Assembly (NCBI GenBank): GCA_913774795.1 | Contig: CAJYIL010000245.1 | Coordinates: 1 to 13,231 of the forward strand | Length of the DNA: 13,231 bases | From: Pseudobdellovibrionaceae bacterium | Lineage (GTDB): Bacteria > Bdellovibrionota > Bdellovibrionia > Bdellovibrionales > JAMPXM01 | Reading direction: 5' to 3' | Shown: in pieces, positions 1 to 7,756 of the stretch | How the letters are laid out: the number at the start of each line of letters is the position of its first letter | Numbering within the stretch: the stretch's first letter is position 1 | The notes under the pieces: model-generated | Database searches by the model: none | What the model was told of the DNA's origin: nothing | Seen by the model: the letters and a program-made list of their open reading frames with translations, nothing else | Made by a program: the position numbers and the translations under genes

Positions 1-1
1 G

Positions 2-685
2 GCAGCCTTCGCAGGTGGTGGTTTCTGGATGTGGCCAATCGCCATGTTCCAGGTCGTATCGATCGCAATCATCGTCGAGCGCACGATCGCTCTCTTCGGC
101 AAACGCAAAGCTGAAGAAATGAAGTTCGTCACGATGTTCGAAGACAACATCCGTCGAGGCGAAATGGATGCAGTCGTTTCGAAAGCTCAAGCAAACCGCG
201 AACAGCACCCGGTCGCACGCGCGATCGCAGCCGGCGCACAAGCCGCGCAGAATTTCGGCGGTAAAGAAGAAATCCAAGGCAAAATGGACGAAGTCCTTCT
301 CGAGCAGAACTCGGCGCTCGATAAACGTGTCGGCTACCTCTCGATGCTCGGTAACGTTGCGACTCTGACAGGTCTCCTCGGAACGATCACGGGTATGATT
401 CGCTCGTTCGCGGCCGTTTCCCAAGCGAACCCGGCTGATAAAGCTGCTCTTCTCTCGGCAGGTATCTCGGAAGCCATGAACTGTACAGCGTACGGTCTCA
501 TCGTCGCGATCCCGGCTCTCGTCGCTTACGCGATCTTGCAGAACCGCGCCAACCACTTGTCTGAAGACTTGAACCAATCGGCTCTGAAAGCGTTCAACTG
601 GTTGTCGTACTCGTACGATCCCGTAACACTTCGCTCGACTCCTTCGACTTCGAAGTCGTCGAAACAAGCCGAAGTAAACGCTTAA
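2..685 (+). CDS. aglR: MotA/TolQ/ExbB-family proton channel subunit, AglR-like (5' end outside window)
   Basis: This is the C-terminal bulk of a TolQ/ExbB/MotA proton-channel subunit. The frame is open from base 2, so the ATG at 29 (in 'FWMWPIAMF') is internal and the true start lies upstream. Three membrane segments are visible: one at about nt 20-105 ending in 'IIVERTIALF', one at about nt 335-420 with the family motif 'LTGLLGTITGMIRSF', and one at about nt 466-545 with 'CTAYGLIVAIPALVAYAI'. Between the first and second is the usual charged cytoplasmic loop. In the family, such subunits form a pentameric inner-membrane ring around ExbD/TolR-type helices and convert proton flow into force. 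Two ExbD-like genes follow directly, and AgmX- and AglT-like genes come later, so AglR of an Agl/Glt-type motor fits better than TolQ or ExbB. The Ser/Thr/Lys-rich tail ('STPSTSKSSKQAEVNA') is probably cytoplasmic. Family assignment is firm; the AglR name rests on context. Confidence 0.92.
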   Translation, partial: AAFAGGGFWMWPIAMFQVVSIAIIVERTIALFGKRKAEEMKFVTMFEDNIRRGEMDAVVSKAQANREQHPVARAIAAGAQAAQNFGGKEEIQGKMDEVLLEQNSALDKRVGYLSMLGNVATLTGLLGTITGMIRSFAAVSQANPADKAALLSAGISEAMNCTAYGLIVAIPALVAYAILQNRANHLSEDLNQSALKAFNWLSYSYDPVTLRSTPSTSKSSKQAEVNA

Positions 686-693
686 TTTAGTGA

Positions 694-714
694 TTCACGC
701 GGTGGTCGCGTGAA
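694..714 (+). other. Intercistronic 8-bp hairpin between channel gene and first ExbD gene
   Basis: Bases 694-701 (ttcacgcg) pair perfectly with 707-714 (cgcgtgaa) around a 5-base loop (gtggt). The hairpin starts nine bases after the channel gene's stop. No T-run follows, so it is not a normal intrinsic terminator. It may protect the 3' end of the upstream message or help set relative expression of channel and ExbD subunits; that role is inference. Confidence 0.55.
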
Positions 715-743
715 CGATCTCGAGTAACGAAGGATTTTTGGTT

Positions 744-1199
744 ATGTCGTTGAAGAAAAAGAAATCTCTCGACTTCGAAGTGAACCTGATTCCGTTCATC
801 GACTTGTTGTCGACTTGCATCTGCTTCCTGCTTTTGACGGCAGTGTGGGTCAACGTCGCTTCGATGAACGTGAAACAAGCAGTCGGCGGCCAAGCTGCCG
901 AGGCCGGAACAAAGAAACCTACAATGTGGGTAGCGATGGCTCCGAACGGCGATCTCACTCTCGACGTGAAGGACGCACGCGTCCCGGCGAAACTCGCGAA
1001 GTTTTCGATTCCTGGAACTCAAGGCAAACCAAACCTCGAACTCTTGGGCCAAGCGGTCTCTCAGTTGAAGTCGTCGGAACCGGCGCTCAACACCGCTCTT
1101 ATTCAACCAACGGCGGCGTCGGTTTACGAAGACATCATCGGTCTGATGGATGGTTTCAAAAAATCTGGCGTCACCGATCTCGGTGTTTCACCTCTTTAA
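744..1199 (+). CDS. ExbD/TolR-family stator subunit 1 (AglQ/AglS-like)
   Basis: This is a 151-residue biopolymer-transport ExbD/TolR protein. A short basic cytoplasmic N-terminus ('MSLKKKKSLDFEV') leads into one membrane helix, 'NLIPFIDLLSTCICFLLL', and then a periplasmic domain of about 110 residues. Asp20 in 'IPFID' is at the place of the essential protonatable aspartate of ExbD and TolR. I chose the ATG at 744 because 'aagga' (730-734) lies nine bases upstream; the in-frame TTG at 738 would be too close to it. By family knowledge, its helix sits in the pore of the channel ring and its periplasmic domain contacts the load. A second, different ExbD-like gene follows after nine bases, matching the one-TolQ, two-TolR layout of AglR-AglQ-AglS. 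Which of the two corresponds to AglQ and which to AglS I cannot decide from sequence alone. Confidence 0.93.
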   Translation: MSLKKKKSLDFEVNLIPFIDLLSTCICFLLLTAVWVNVASMNVKQAVGGQAAEAGTKKPTMWVAMAPNGDLTLDVKDARVPAKLAKFSIPGTQGKPNLELLGQAVSQLKSSEPALNTALIQPTAASVYEDIIGLMDGFKKSGVTDLGVSPL

Positions 1200-1208
1200 G
1201 GAGCGGAT

Positions 1209-1715
1209 ATGGGTATCGTTAATCAAGGCGTTATCAAAACATCTGCGATCGGAAGCGTGATCGGCGAATCGTCGATCCTCGCTCCGAAATCCGAGCGTCA
1301 CAAACGCGAAGTTCACGCCGAGCTTTTGCTCACGGCGCTGATCGACGCGTTCTCGATCCTCGTGATCTTCCTCCTAATGTCTTTCTCATCGGCGGGCGAC
1401 TTGATCGTCGTCGGTAAAGGCATCGAACTTCCGAAGGCGGCGATGGGCGATCAGCTCGACCGTCAACCGGTCGTGAAGGTCGAAGGCGGAAAACTCTTTG
1501 TCGAAGATAAACAAGTTCAAGAAGCGAATCTCGTTCAGGCGCTCCTCGATCTTCGCAAGAAGTTCCAGGAAACTCGTCCGGGCGAAGAGTTCCCGGGCAT
1601 CATCACGATCCAGGGCGACCGTCGCTTAAAGTACGAACAGCTGAACAGCATCGTTCTGGCTTCGAGCCAAGCGGGCTTCTCAGATATCAAGTTCGCGGTC
1701 ATCTCGAGCAACTAA
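1209..1715 (+). CDS. ExbD/TolR-family stator subunit 2 (AglS/AglQ-like)
   Basis: This second ExbD/TolR protein has 168 residues. A cytoplasmic N-terminus of about 38 residues, longer than in its neighbour, precedes the membrane helix 'LLTALIDAFSILVIFLLMSF'. Asp46 in 'ALID' is the likely proton-carrying residue. The proline that usually stands two residues before 'ID' is Ala here, whereas the upstream copy keeps it. The periplasmic domain (about residues 65-168) ends 'GFSDIKFAVIS', typical of the ExbD fold. The start is clear: 'aaggag' at 1198-1203 lies five bases before ATG 1209 and overlaps the upstream stop, so the two ExbD genes are probably translationally linked. The two copies differ strongly outside the helix, suggesting a heteromeric stator with divided roles, as known for AglQ and AglS. 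TolR or ExbD proper are less likely because no tolA, tolB, pal or tonB gene is nearby. Confidence 0.93.
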   Translation: MGIVNQGVIKTSAIGSVIGESSILAPKSERHKREVHAELLLTALIDAFSILVIFLLMSFSSAGDLIVVGKGIELPKAAMGDQLDRQPVVKVEGGKLFVEDKQVQEANLVQALLDLRKKFQETRPGEEFPGIITIQGDRRLKYEQLNSIVLASSQAGFSDIKFAVISSN

Positions 1716-1760
1716 CGCTGTCAGTTTTCCGGGGTTCGATCCTGTGGGGGGATTTTAGAA

Positions 1761-4700
1761 GTGGTAAACGGAATGTGTTTTAAGGTGTCGAAAGTGAAAT
1801 TCTTGATGGCCGCGACCGTGCTCAGTTTCGGCCTTTCGGCCGTCTCTGGCTCGTTTGCGCAAGCGCAAGCGGGCGTTGACCCGAAGACGCGTGATCTTCT
1901 CATCGAGAAGCTCACGCAAGTCTATCTGAATCTCGCACCGAGCGACGCCGCGAAAGTTTCGATCACGCTTCGTCTTGCCGATCTCCACGCTGAACGCGCG
2001 CGCATCGATGCGATGAAAGATCTCGAGAGCGGTTGCACCGTTTGCGAAGCCGGCAAAGCCGATCGTAAAAAGGCGCTTTCGTACTACCAAGAAGTTCTCC
2101 CGAAAGTTCCCGACGCGGCCATCGGTAAAGTCATGGCTCAAGTCGGTCATCTCTACGAGATGACAGGCAACGAGAAAGACGCCGTCGCGACTTACGAAAA
2201 AATCTTAAAGACTCCGAACTCGCCAGCTGAGGCTCAGGCCGAGGCCAACTTGTCTTTGGCCGAAGTTTTCTTTAAGCGTCACGACTACGCAAAAGCTCGC
2301 CAGTATTACTCAGCGGTTCTCGCTAACGCGAATGGCGGCTCACGCGGTCTTGCGGCTTACCGCATCGCTTGGTGCGATTTTAACATGGGCCAACACGACG
2401 CCGCCGTCGCAGGTCTCAAGAAGATCCTGACGACCCCTGAACTTCAGTCGAAGTCGGGCGGCACGGCCGGTGTCGCGCAAATCGACCGTCAGTTCCAAGA
2501 AGAAGTCTCGCGCGATCTCGCAACCTTCATGGCTCGTAAAACAGTCAGCGTCGACGATGCAAAATCGCTCTACGAGCTCTCTCCGGAATCGGCAAAGCTT
2601 GCGAACGTCACGTACCTCGCATCTGAATGCGAGCGTCTCGGTCAGCCCCAATCGGCAATCGCTCTCTGGCGCTTCGTTCAAGAGAAACAATCAAAACCGT
2701 CGGCTCGTCTCGAAGGTCACGTTCGTCTCGCACAGCTTGAGATGGAACAAAAGATGACCGCCGAAGCCTCGAAAGACTTCGAAGCAGCGCTCGCGTTGTG
2801 GTCGCAGACGGATGCATCGGCGGCGGGTCAAGATGCAAACGAACTCCACGCGCGCATGCGCAAGTTTGTGACTGACTGGAACCGCAACGAGAAGAAACAG
2901 CCATCGGAACAACTTCTTTCGGCCTACGTTTCGTACCTTCGCGCGTTCCCGCAAGAAGCCGATATGCAGCTTTGGGCGGGTAAAGTCGCTCAAGATTTGA
3001 AACAGTACCCAGCAGCCGTGGCGTTCGACATGAAAGCCGCAGAACTCGCCTCCGGCGCCGGCACCGTCGGCGCAGCGCAAGCGATCTCGCCGGCGAACTC
3101 GGCCGCAACACCTTCGAAAACGGTCGGTGGCCTTAACGCCAATGACGTGATCGAAGCGGGGCTTTTGCAAGCGATCGAGGCGGCTGAGCTCTCGAAAGAT
3201 AATAAGCTTTTGGCGAGCGCGTACGACTCGTACTTGGCACTCTCGAAAGAGCGTAAGAAAGCTCTCGAAGTTCAGTACCAAAAAGCTCATTTGATCTACG
3301 ATGCGGGCGATTACGCGGCCGCATCAGAAGCGTTGCGTGAAGTCGCGCTCTCGAAGACCGCAGGCTCGCCTGAGATCAAATCGCAAGCGGCTCAGCTTTC
3401 ACTCGACTCGCTTGTTTTGTTGAAAGACGACACGAAGCTTGAAGCGTGGGCGAAAGACTACGCGCGCGCGTTCCCGAAAGACGCTGATGACTTCCAGGGT
3501 ATTTCTCGCAAGTCGGTTCTTACGCAAGCCGCTGCTGAAGCGACTCGCGGAGATGCGGCTTCACTTGAGCAGGCGTGGGCGACATTGAATCGTTTCGACC
3601 TCTCAACGGCAAAGCCCGCGGACAAAGCGGCTTACTACAAAAACCGTCTGATTCTTGCGGAGAAGATGGGCAAGTTCACGGAAGCTCGCGACGCCGTTGA
3701 GAACATGCTCCGCACGCAAGGCCTGTCGGCGGCCGATCAGCAGTACGCATTGTCGCGTAAGGCATGGCTCGCAGAAATGGTTCTCGATTTCGATACAGCT
3801 CTCACGACCACAGCGAAGCTGAACGGCGATGGCCTCTCGAAAGACCAAAAGGCTTTGAAGCTCGCGATGTACGCCGAACTCGCATCGAAAGATCCAAAGC
3901 CGTACTACGCGGAGTTCTTGAAGAATTCGAAAGACGAAGACAAGAACGTCGCGATCACGGCCCAGCTCGTTCGCGATTCGAAAGATCCGGTCAAAGAGAT
4001 CGAAAAGAACAAAGCGGTTCTCTCGAAGAAGCCTGAAGTTCTCGCCGACCTCTACATGGAGGCCTTCGCGCGCACGGGTGACATTGCACTCGCTCGCAAG
4101 GCGGTCGCGAATACGGCGGTTGCCGCCACTCCAGCCGGCAAGGCTCTCACTCGTTCGATCGTTCTCGACGAAGAGTCGAAACTCGCCTCGAAGTTGACGG
4201 CCCACCAAATCGATTCTTCGAGCCAAGCGAAGCTTGCGAAATCTTTGAAGGCGCGGATCGCGATGCTCGAAGATGCCGAAAAGCTCGCGGGACGTGCGGT
4301 CGAATCGGGCGACTGGACAGCGGAGCTTGTGACTCTCGATCTCCTCGGAAAACAATCCGAGCGTTTCTACCAAGAAGTCTTAGCACTTCCGGTTCCGGCT
4401 GGTCTTTCGGACGAAGAGCAATCGCAGTACCTGCAGCTTCTCTCGCAACAAGCCGCGCCTCACCAGTTGAAGGCGAACGACGTCTCGAAGAAAGTTTCGG
4501 AGTTCTGGGAAAACAAAGAGGCGATGGCCGCTTTGAAGACGGCAGCGGCTGAAGAAACAGGCGCTCGTCGCACGATGGTGATGAAAGAGATCTCGGCGTT
4601 GGCCGCGGTGGCACCTGAGGCGAAGAAGTCTGAGTTCGATTCGATGCTCGCCATGAAGGAACCTTCGAAAGAAGTTCCGACATTGGCGGCGATCGAAGGC

Positions 4701-4895
4701 GCTCGTCAGGCGGTTCGCGAGAACCCACTTTCGAAAGCAAAGCTTGAGAACCTTCTCTCCCTCGAGAAGAAGACATCGGCGAGCAATGGCCAGCGCGACA
4801 CGATGGTTGCGTACCTCGAAGGACGTCTCGCGACTCTAGAGTCAGGTGCGTCTTCGGCCCCGAAAGTTCCTGCTACAAAAGGAGTTGAGCAATGA
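1761..4895 (+). CDS. Large periplasmic TPR-repeat protein, GltD/AgmU-like scaffold
   Basis: This is an exported protein of about 1044 residues, almost entirely alpha-helical. A signal peptide ('FLMAATVLSFGLSAVSGSFA', cleavage near AQA) leads into tetratricopeptide-like repeats, clearest at residues 100-225 ('KALSYYQEVLPKVPD', 'DAVATYEKILKTPN', 'KARQYYSAVLANAN'). A low-complexity Ala/Ser/Gly/Pro linker lies at about 430-465, followed by further degenerate helical repeats and a charged, Ala/Lys/Glu-rich C-terminal half. A CxxC pair (Cys92-Cys95) precedes the first repeat. The start is uncertain: GTG 1761 has a G-rich stretch (1746-1752) upstream, ATG 1773 lacks a clear SD, and GTG 1794 has 'aaggtg' six bases upstream and would give a neat signal peptide beginning MKFLM. 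Position and architecture suggest a scaffold like GltD (AgmU), the periplasmic TPR protein of the gliding complex; that is inference, because TPRs are not diagnostic. The gene overlaps the next by four bases. Confidence 0.85.
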   Translation: MVNGMCFKVSKVKFLMAATVLSFGLSAVSGSFAQAQAGVDPKTRDLLIEKLTQVYLNLAPSDAAKVSITLRLADLHAERARIDAMKDLESGCTVCEAGKADRKKALSYYQEVLPKVPDAAIGKVMAQVGHLYEMTGNEKDAVATYEKILKTPNSPAEAQAEANLSLAEVFFKRHDYAKARQYYSAVLANANGGSRGLAAYRIAWCDFNMGQHDAAVAGLKKILTTPELQSKSGGTAGVAQIDRQFQEEVSRDLATFMARKTVSVDDAKSLYELSPESAKLANVTYLASECERLGQPQSAIALWRFVQEKQSKPSARLEGHVRLAQLEMEQKMTAEASKDFEAALALWSQTDASAAGQDANELHARMRKFVTDWNRNEKKQPSEQLLSAYVSYLRAFPQEADMQLWAGKVAQDLKQYPAAVAFDMKAAELASGAGTVGAAQAISPANSAATPSKTVGGLNANDVIEAGLLQAIEAAELSKDNKLLASAYDSYLALSKERKKALEVQYQKAHLIYDAGDYAAASEALREVALSKTAGSPEIKSQAAQLSLDSLVLLKDDTKLEAWAKDYARAFPKDADDFQGISRKSVLTQAAAEATRGDAASLEQAWATLNRFDLSTAKPADKAAYYKNRLILAEKMGKFTEARDAVENMLRTQGLSAADQQYALSRKAWLAEMVLDFDTALTTTAKLNGDGLSKDQKALKLAMYAELASKDPKPYYAEFLKNSKDEDKNVAITAQLVRDSKDPVKEIEKNKAVLSKKPEVLADLYMEAFARTGDIALARKAVANTAVAATPAGKALTRSIVLDEESKLASKLTAHQIDSSSQAKLAKSLKARIAMLEDAEKLAGRAVESGDWTAELVTLDLLGKQSERFYQEVLALPVPAGLSDEEQSQYLQLLSQQAAPHQLKANDVSKKVSEFWENKEAMAALKTAAAEETGARRTMVMKEISALAAVAPEAKKSEFDSMLAMKEPSKEVPTLAAIEGARQAVRENPLSKAKLENLLSLEKKTSASNGQRDTMVAYLEGRLATLESGASSAPKVPATKGVEQ

Positions 4896-5200
4896 CAACG
4901 TCGAAAGTTTTCTCGGTCCTCCTCGCAGCTATGACGTTGGGTCTCGCGCTTTCGGTTAACGCCGCAAACGAGCCCGCAGCAAAGCCAGCGGCGGGACGCA
5001 CTGATGCGCCTGCCGGCGCTGCGGCTGCATCGGCGAAAAAAACCACGGATGTGTCCTTCGACGACGTGCTCGTCCAGGGTAAATACCACTTCTCGGATGA
5101 AGCGGTGACGACCGTTGAGAACGACAAAGTTCTCGACGCTCTTCTCGGAGTCAGAACTGATTTTAAGGACCGCCTGAAAAAATCGGCGGCCCGGCACTAA
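4892..5200 (+). CDS. Small secreted Ala/Pro-rich protein of the motor operon
   Basis: This 102-residue protein has a signal peptide ('SKVFSVLLAAMTLGLALS', cleavage near VNA-ANE), an Ala/Pro/Lys-rich flexible linker at about residues 25-50, and a compact, charged C-terminal half. That half begins 'VSFDDVLVQGKYHF' and ends in a basic stretch ('DFKDRLKKSAARH'). The start is secure: 'aaaggag' at 4878-4884 is seven bases upstream, and the ATG shares bases with the TPR gene's TGA (ATGA), implying translational coupling. I do not recognise a named family. A linker plus a short conserved-looking C-terminal piece suggests a periplasmic adaptor peptide that binds a TPR or TonB-like domain; that is inference. 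Its place between the TPR scaffold and the AgmX-like gene makes it a candidate structural part of the machine. Codon use matches its neighbours, so it is unlikely to be a spurious reading frame. Confidence 0.8.
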   Translation: MTTSKVFSVLLAAMTLGLALSVNAANEPAAKPAAGRTDAPAGAAAASAKKTTDVSFDDVLVQGKYHFSDEAVTTVENDKVLDALLGVRTDFKDRLKKSAARH

Positions 5201-5262
5201 TACGAAACTAACGAAGCTGACGAGTCCTCACCCCTAAAACTCGCCAGCGACAGGAGTCGACT

Positions 5263-6411
5263 ATGAAACTGGTTTTGGAAAACAAAGACGGAAAAGCGGT
5301 TCGCACGTTCCTCGTGAACGGCGATGAAGCCACCGTTGTTTCGCGCAAAGACACTCGTCGTGTCGAAGTCGTCGCTAACGTCGCGATGCTCGACTCGAAG
5401 AAAGTGAAATACGAAACTCTCGGCCAATTCAAGAAAGCCGACATCGAGAAAAAAGCGATCACGATCGCCGATGGCCAAGGCAAACTTCGCTTGGTTTCGA
5501 TGGTCGGTGAAGTCGCGCGCAACTCCCACGCGACAGAAGAAATCGACGAGAAGTCTTGGTACAAGACTCTCATCGCCGTCGGCGCGGTGTTCGCGGTTCT
5601 TTTGGTTTTGATCCAGTTGATCAAGCCAGATGAAGCAAAACTCGCTGAAGAGCGTAAACAAGAGATCGTTCAGATCGTTAAAAAAATTCCGCCGGTTCAA
5701 AAAGTAAAACCGGTCGTTCAACAGAACCGCGAACAAAAACAAGTCGTCGCGAAGTCTCAGCAGCGCGTTGTCGTCACCAAGAAGACGGCGAGCGTGAAGC
5801 GTCTCGGCGCTCTTGCCGTTTTCGGTTCGATGTCGTCGGGTAAACAAAAAGGCGGCATCAATCTCGGCCAAGTCAATACATCGGCCGGCCCAGGCCTCGG
5901 CGGCTCACAAGGATCGGGCGGCGTTCAAACGACGCTCTACGGAAAAGGTCTCGTCGCGGCTCCGCTCGGTGCGGGCTCGAACATGCAAGGTGGCGGCGGT
6001 TACGGCACGAAAGGCAAAGGCGGCGGTCAAGCGGGTTACGGCAAGATGTCGCTCATCGGTTCAGCCGGTACGTCGACAATTCCGCTCGGTCGTGAAGCTC
6101 TTGTTGAAGGCGGTCTCGATCGCGATTTGATCGCCGACGTCATCAACCGTCACATGGGCCAATTCCGTTTCTGTTACGAGCAGGGCCTCCAAGGTTCGCC
6201 GGGCCTCGCAGGCCGCGTAGCGGTTCGCTTCACGATTGGTTCAAACGGTCAGGTGAAGTCGGCCGGCATCGACAATACGACGATGAACTCGTCGATGGTT
6301 GAATCGTGTGTCGTCAACCGTATGCGCAGCCTCAAGTTCCCGCTTCCGGAGGGTGGCGTGGATGTGAAAGTTTCGTATCCGTTCATGTTCCGTCGTACGG
6401 GACAAGGCTGA
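5263..6411 (+). CDS. AgmX/GltJ/GltG-type inner-membrane protein with TonB-like C-terminal domain
   Basis: This 382-residue single-pass protein would carry force across the periplasm. Residues 1-95 form a short, beta-rich cytoplasmic domain that I do not recognise. A membrane helix follows at about 99-120 ('LIAVGAVFAVLLVLIQLI'), then a Lys/Gln/Val-rich stretch (125-180). Next comes a glycine-rich, probably disordered segment (185-275), including 'GGGGYGTKGKGGGQAGYG', a pattern typical of AgmX proteins. Last is a TonB/AgmX-type C-terminal domain (about 283-376): 'FRFCYEQGLQ', 'GLAGRVAVRFTIGSNGQV', 'SCVVNRMRSLKFPLPEGG' and 'VSYPFMF'. Cys304 and Cys349 are the paired cysteines usual in this family and may form a disulfide. 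'aggag' at 5252-5256 supports ATG 5263. In Myxococcus, GltG and GltJ have this layout and link the AglRQS motor to outer-membrane parts. This copy is short and lacks the CxxC zinc-binding N-terminus of GltJ, so it may be closer to GltG. Confidence 0.93.
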   Translation: MKLVLENKDGKAVRTFLVNGDEATVVSRKDTRRVEVVANVAMLDSKKVKYETLGQFKKADIEKKAITIADGQGKLRLVSMVGEVARNSHATEEIDEKSWYKTLIAVGAVFAVLLVLIQLIKPDEAKLAEERKQEIVQIVKKIPPVQKVKPVVQQNREQKQVVAKSQQRVVVTKKTASVKRLGALAVFGSMSSGKQKGGINLGQVNTSAGPGLGGSQGSGGVQTTLYGKGLVAAPLGAGSNMQGGGGYGTKGKGGGQAGYGKMSLIGSAGTSTIPLGREALVEGGLDRDLIADVINRHMGQFRFCYEQGLQGSPGLAGRVAVRFTIGSNGQVKSAGIDNTTMNSSMVESCVVNRMRSLKFPLPEGGVDVKVSYPFMFRRTGQG

Positions 6412-6472
6412 TCGCGCTAGTTAAAGAGTTTAAGACGTTATTTGTTTCTGATTCGAAGAGGGGACATCTGAG

Positions 6473-7756
6473 ATGCAGACATTCAAAGTAGCCGCTATTC
6501 TTGCCTTCGCAGCCGCCCTTGGGGCGAGCTGCTCGAACGGCTTGAAACAAGATCCATACGCGAACCAACCTGACGAAGTGAAAAACGCAGGTCCGATGGA
6601 TCCAAAGCCGAAAGAGAAGAAAGGCGATGCTTTGAGCTCGGCTTACCTTCGCATTCAGACGGCGAGTGACTCGGTCGAATTCCGCGAAGGCGTGGAGTCG
6701 AAAATCACGATCAAGGGCGCGGTTCTCGCTGACGTCAATGGTCGCGAACCGGTTCTGGGCCAAGACTACCAGCTTACAATCGACAACATCGCCGACTTCC
6801 CGGGGGCGAGCTGGGATGCGACGACAGGTGAGTTCAAATGGACGCCAAAACCTGGCTATGTCCAAGACGAGTACACGCGTAACGTTCACATCGAAGTGAC
6901 TCTCGCGACTCTCTTTAAACCGATTCTCCAAACTCAAAAGAGCATCATCGGTGTCATCACTCGCGCCGAGATGGAGCCTTCGGTCGAGTCGATCGAAGAC
7001 CTGACCAACCCGGGTGTTCGAGAAGGCGAAACCCGCGACTTCAAAGTCGTTGTGCGCGATCCGCATGCCAGCGACAAATCCGCGGATACAAAGCCGCGGC
7101 TTTCGATCGTCTCTGACGGCGCCGGTTCGGCCTCGGCCGCAGGACTCGTCACGTGCCTCGGGACTCAAGGCTGCTCGAATCCGGAGAAAGATCCAAACGA
7201 CCCTCAGCGCTACACATTTAAACTGCGCGTGGATTTGACTGGCCAAGAGATCACGAAAGACACAAAGACTCTTTCATTTAGCGTGATGGCGATTTCTCGC
7301 TTCGGCGAAACCTCGGCTCCTAAAAAAGCCAACCTTCTCGTGAAGACGAAACTCAACGACCCAGAGATCAGCTGGTCGGCCGCTGATCCGATCGAAGTCG
7401 TCGCCGGTCGCCAGAACTTGGTGAACTTCACGGTCTTCGACTCGGGCTCGGATTCTCAGCTCACGGTCAACTTCGACACCGCTTGTAACCTCGTTCTCGG
7501 TCCGACCGCGACGTGTTCATGTACGACTCTCGGTCGTCCGGGCACGGGTCCGCAGCTTTGCAAGATCATCTGGGATGTTCCGCAAAACCCTTTGCAGACG
7601 AACTACTCAGTGAAATTCACGACGTTCAATCGTTCGAAAGATCAATCGCAATACACGACAAAATCTTACGAGCGCGTGCTTAAAGTCATTCAAGCTGCAC
7701 CAGGTCCTGTCGCACCCGCGTCAACAGCATCAGCATCGGTCGGAGGAGGCCTTTAA
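6473..7756 (+). CDS. Outer-membrane lipoprotein with Ig-like (He_PIG/cadherin-like) domains
   Basis: This is a 427-residue predicted lipoprotein. The N-terminus 'MQTFKVAAILAFAAALGASC' is a signal peptide with a somewhat loose lipobox and lipidated Cys20; Ser at +2 favours the outer membrane. After a Pro/Lys-rich linker (25-50), the sequence is beta-rich. Residues 63-147 contain 'SWDATTGEFKWTPKPG', the hallmark turn of Ig-like/cadherin-like domains of the He_PIG kind. Two further beta-sandwich-like stretches follow at about 160-290 and 300-405. Six extra cysteines (228, 234, 338, 348, 350, 363) could form disulfides. The C-terminus is an Ala/Ser/Gly/Pro tail. The SD 'agagggga' (6457-6464) lies eight bases before the ATG. 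The gene has no clear Myxococcus Glt counterpart that I know of; GltK is also a lipoprotein, but I see no basis to equate them. A likely role is an outer-membrane or surface part of the complex, perhaps adhesive (inference). Its stop overlaps the next start. Confidence 0.85.
   Translation: MQTFKVAAILAFAAALGASCSNGLKQDPYANQPDEVKNAGPMDPKPKEKKGDALSSAYLRIQTASDSVEFREGVESKITIKGAVLADVNGREPVLGQDYQLTIDNIADFPGASWDATTGEFKWTPKPGYVQDEYTRNVHIEVTLATLFKPILQTQKSIIGVITRAEMEPSVESIEDLTNPGVREGETRDFKVVVRDPHASDKSADTKPRLSIVSDGAGSASAAGLVTCLGTQGCSNPEKDPNDPQRYTFKLRVDLTGQEITKDTKTLSFSVMAISRFGETSAPKKANLLVKTKLNDPEISWSAADPIEVVAGRQNLVNFTVFDSGSDSQLTVNFDTACNLVLGPTATCSCTTLGRPGTGPQLCKIIWDVPQNPLQTNYSVKFTTFNRSKDQSQYTTKSYERVLKVIQAAPGPVAPASTASASVGGGL

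Noticed and set aside
687..1106. Minus-strand open frame opposite the first ExbD gene
   Set aside because: It is a shadow of a clear ExbD family gene, and its Arg/His-rich, low-complexity translation resembles no protein family.
2..1715. Reading the stator genes as a Tol-Pal or TonB-ExbB-ExbD system
   Set aside because: There are two different ExbD-type genes, no TolA, TolB, Pal or TonB-dependent receptor follow, and AgmX- and AglT-like genes do.
2608..3324. Overlapping minus-strand open frames within the large TPR gene
   Set aside because: They arise from the high G+C and strong codon bias of the + strand gene. Arg-rich translations, no SD and no domain features.
5221..5243. cgagt/actcg hairpin in the gap before the AgmX-like gene
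   Set aside because: Only five pairs with a 13-base loop; such stems are expected by chance in this sequence.
6412..6472. Internal promoter in the 61-base gap before the lipoprotein gene
   Set aside because: A+T-rich stretches such as ttaaag and gttatt are present, but no convincing -35/-10 pair with correct spacing, nor a good sigma-28-type site.
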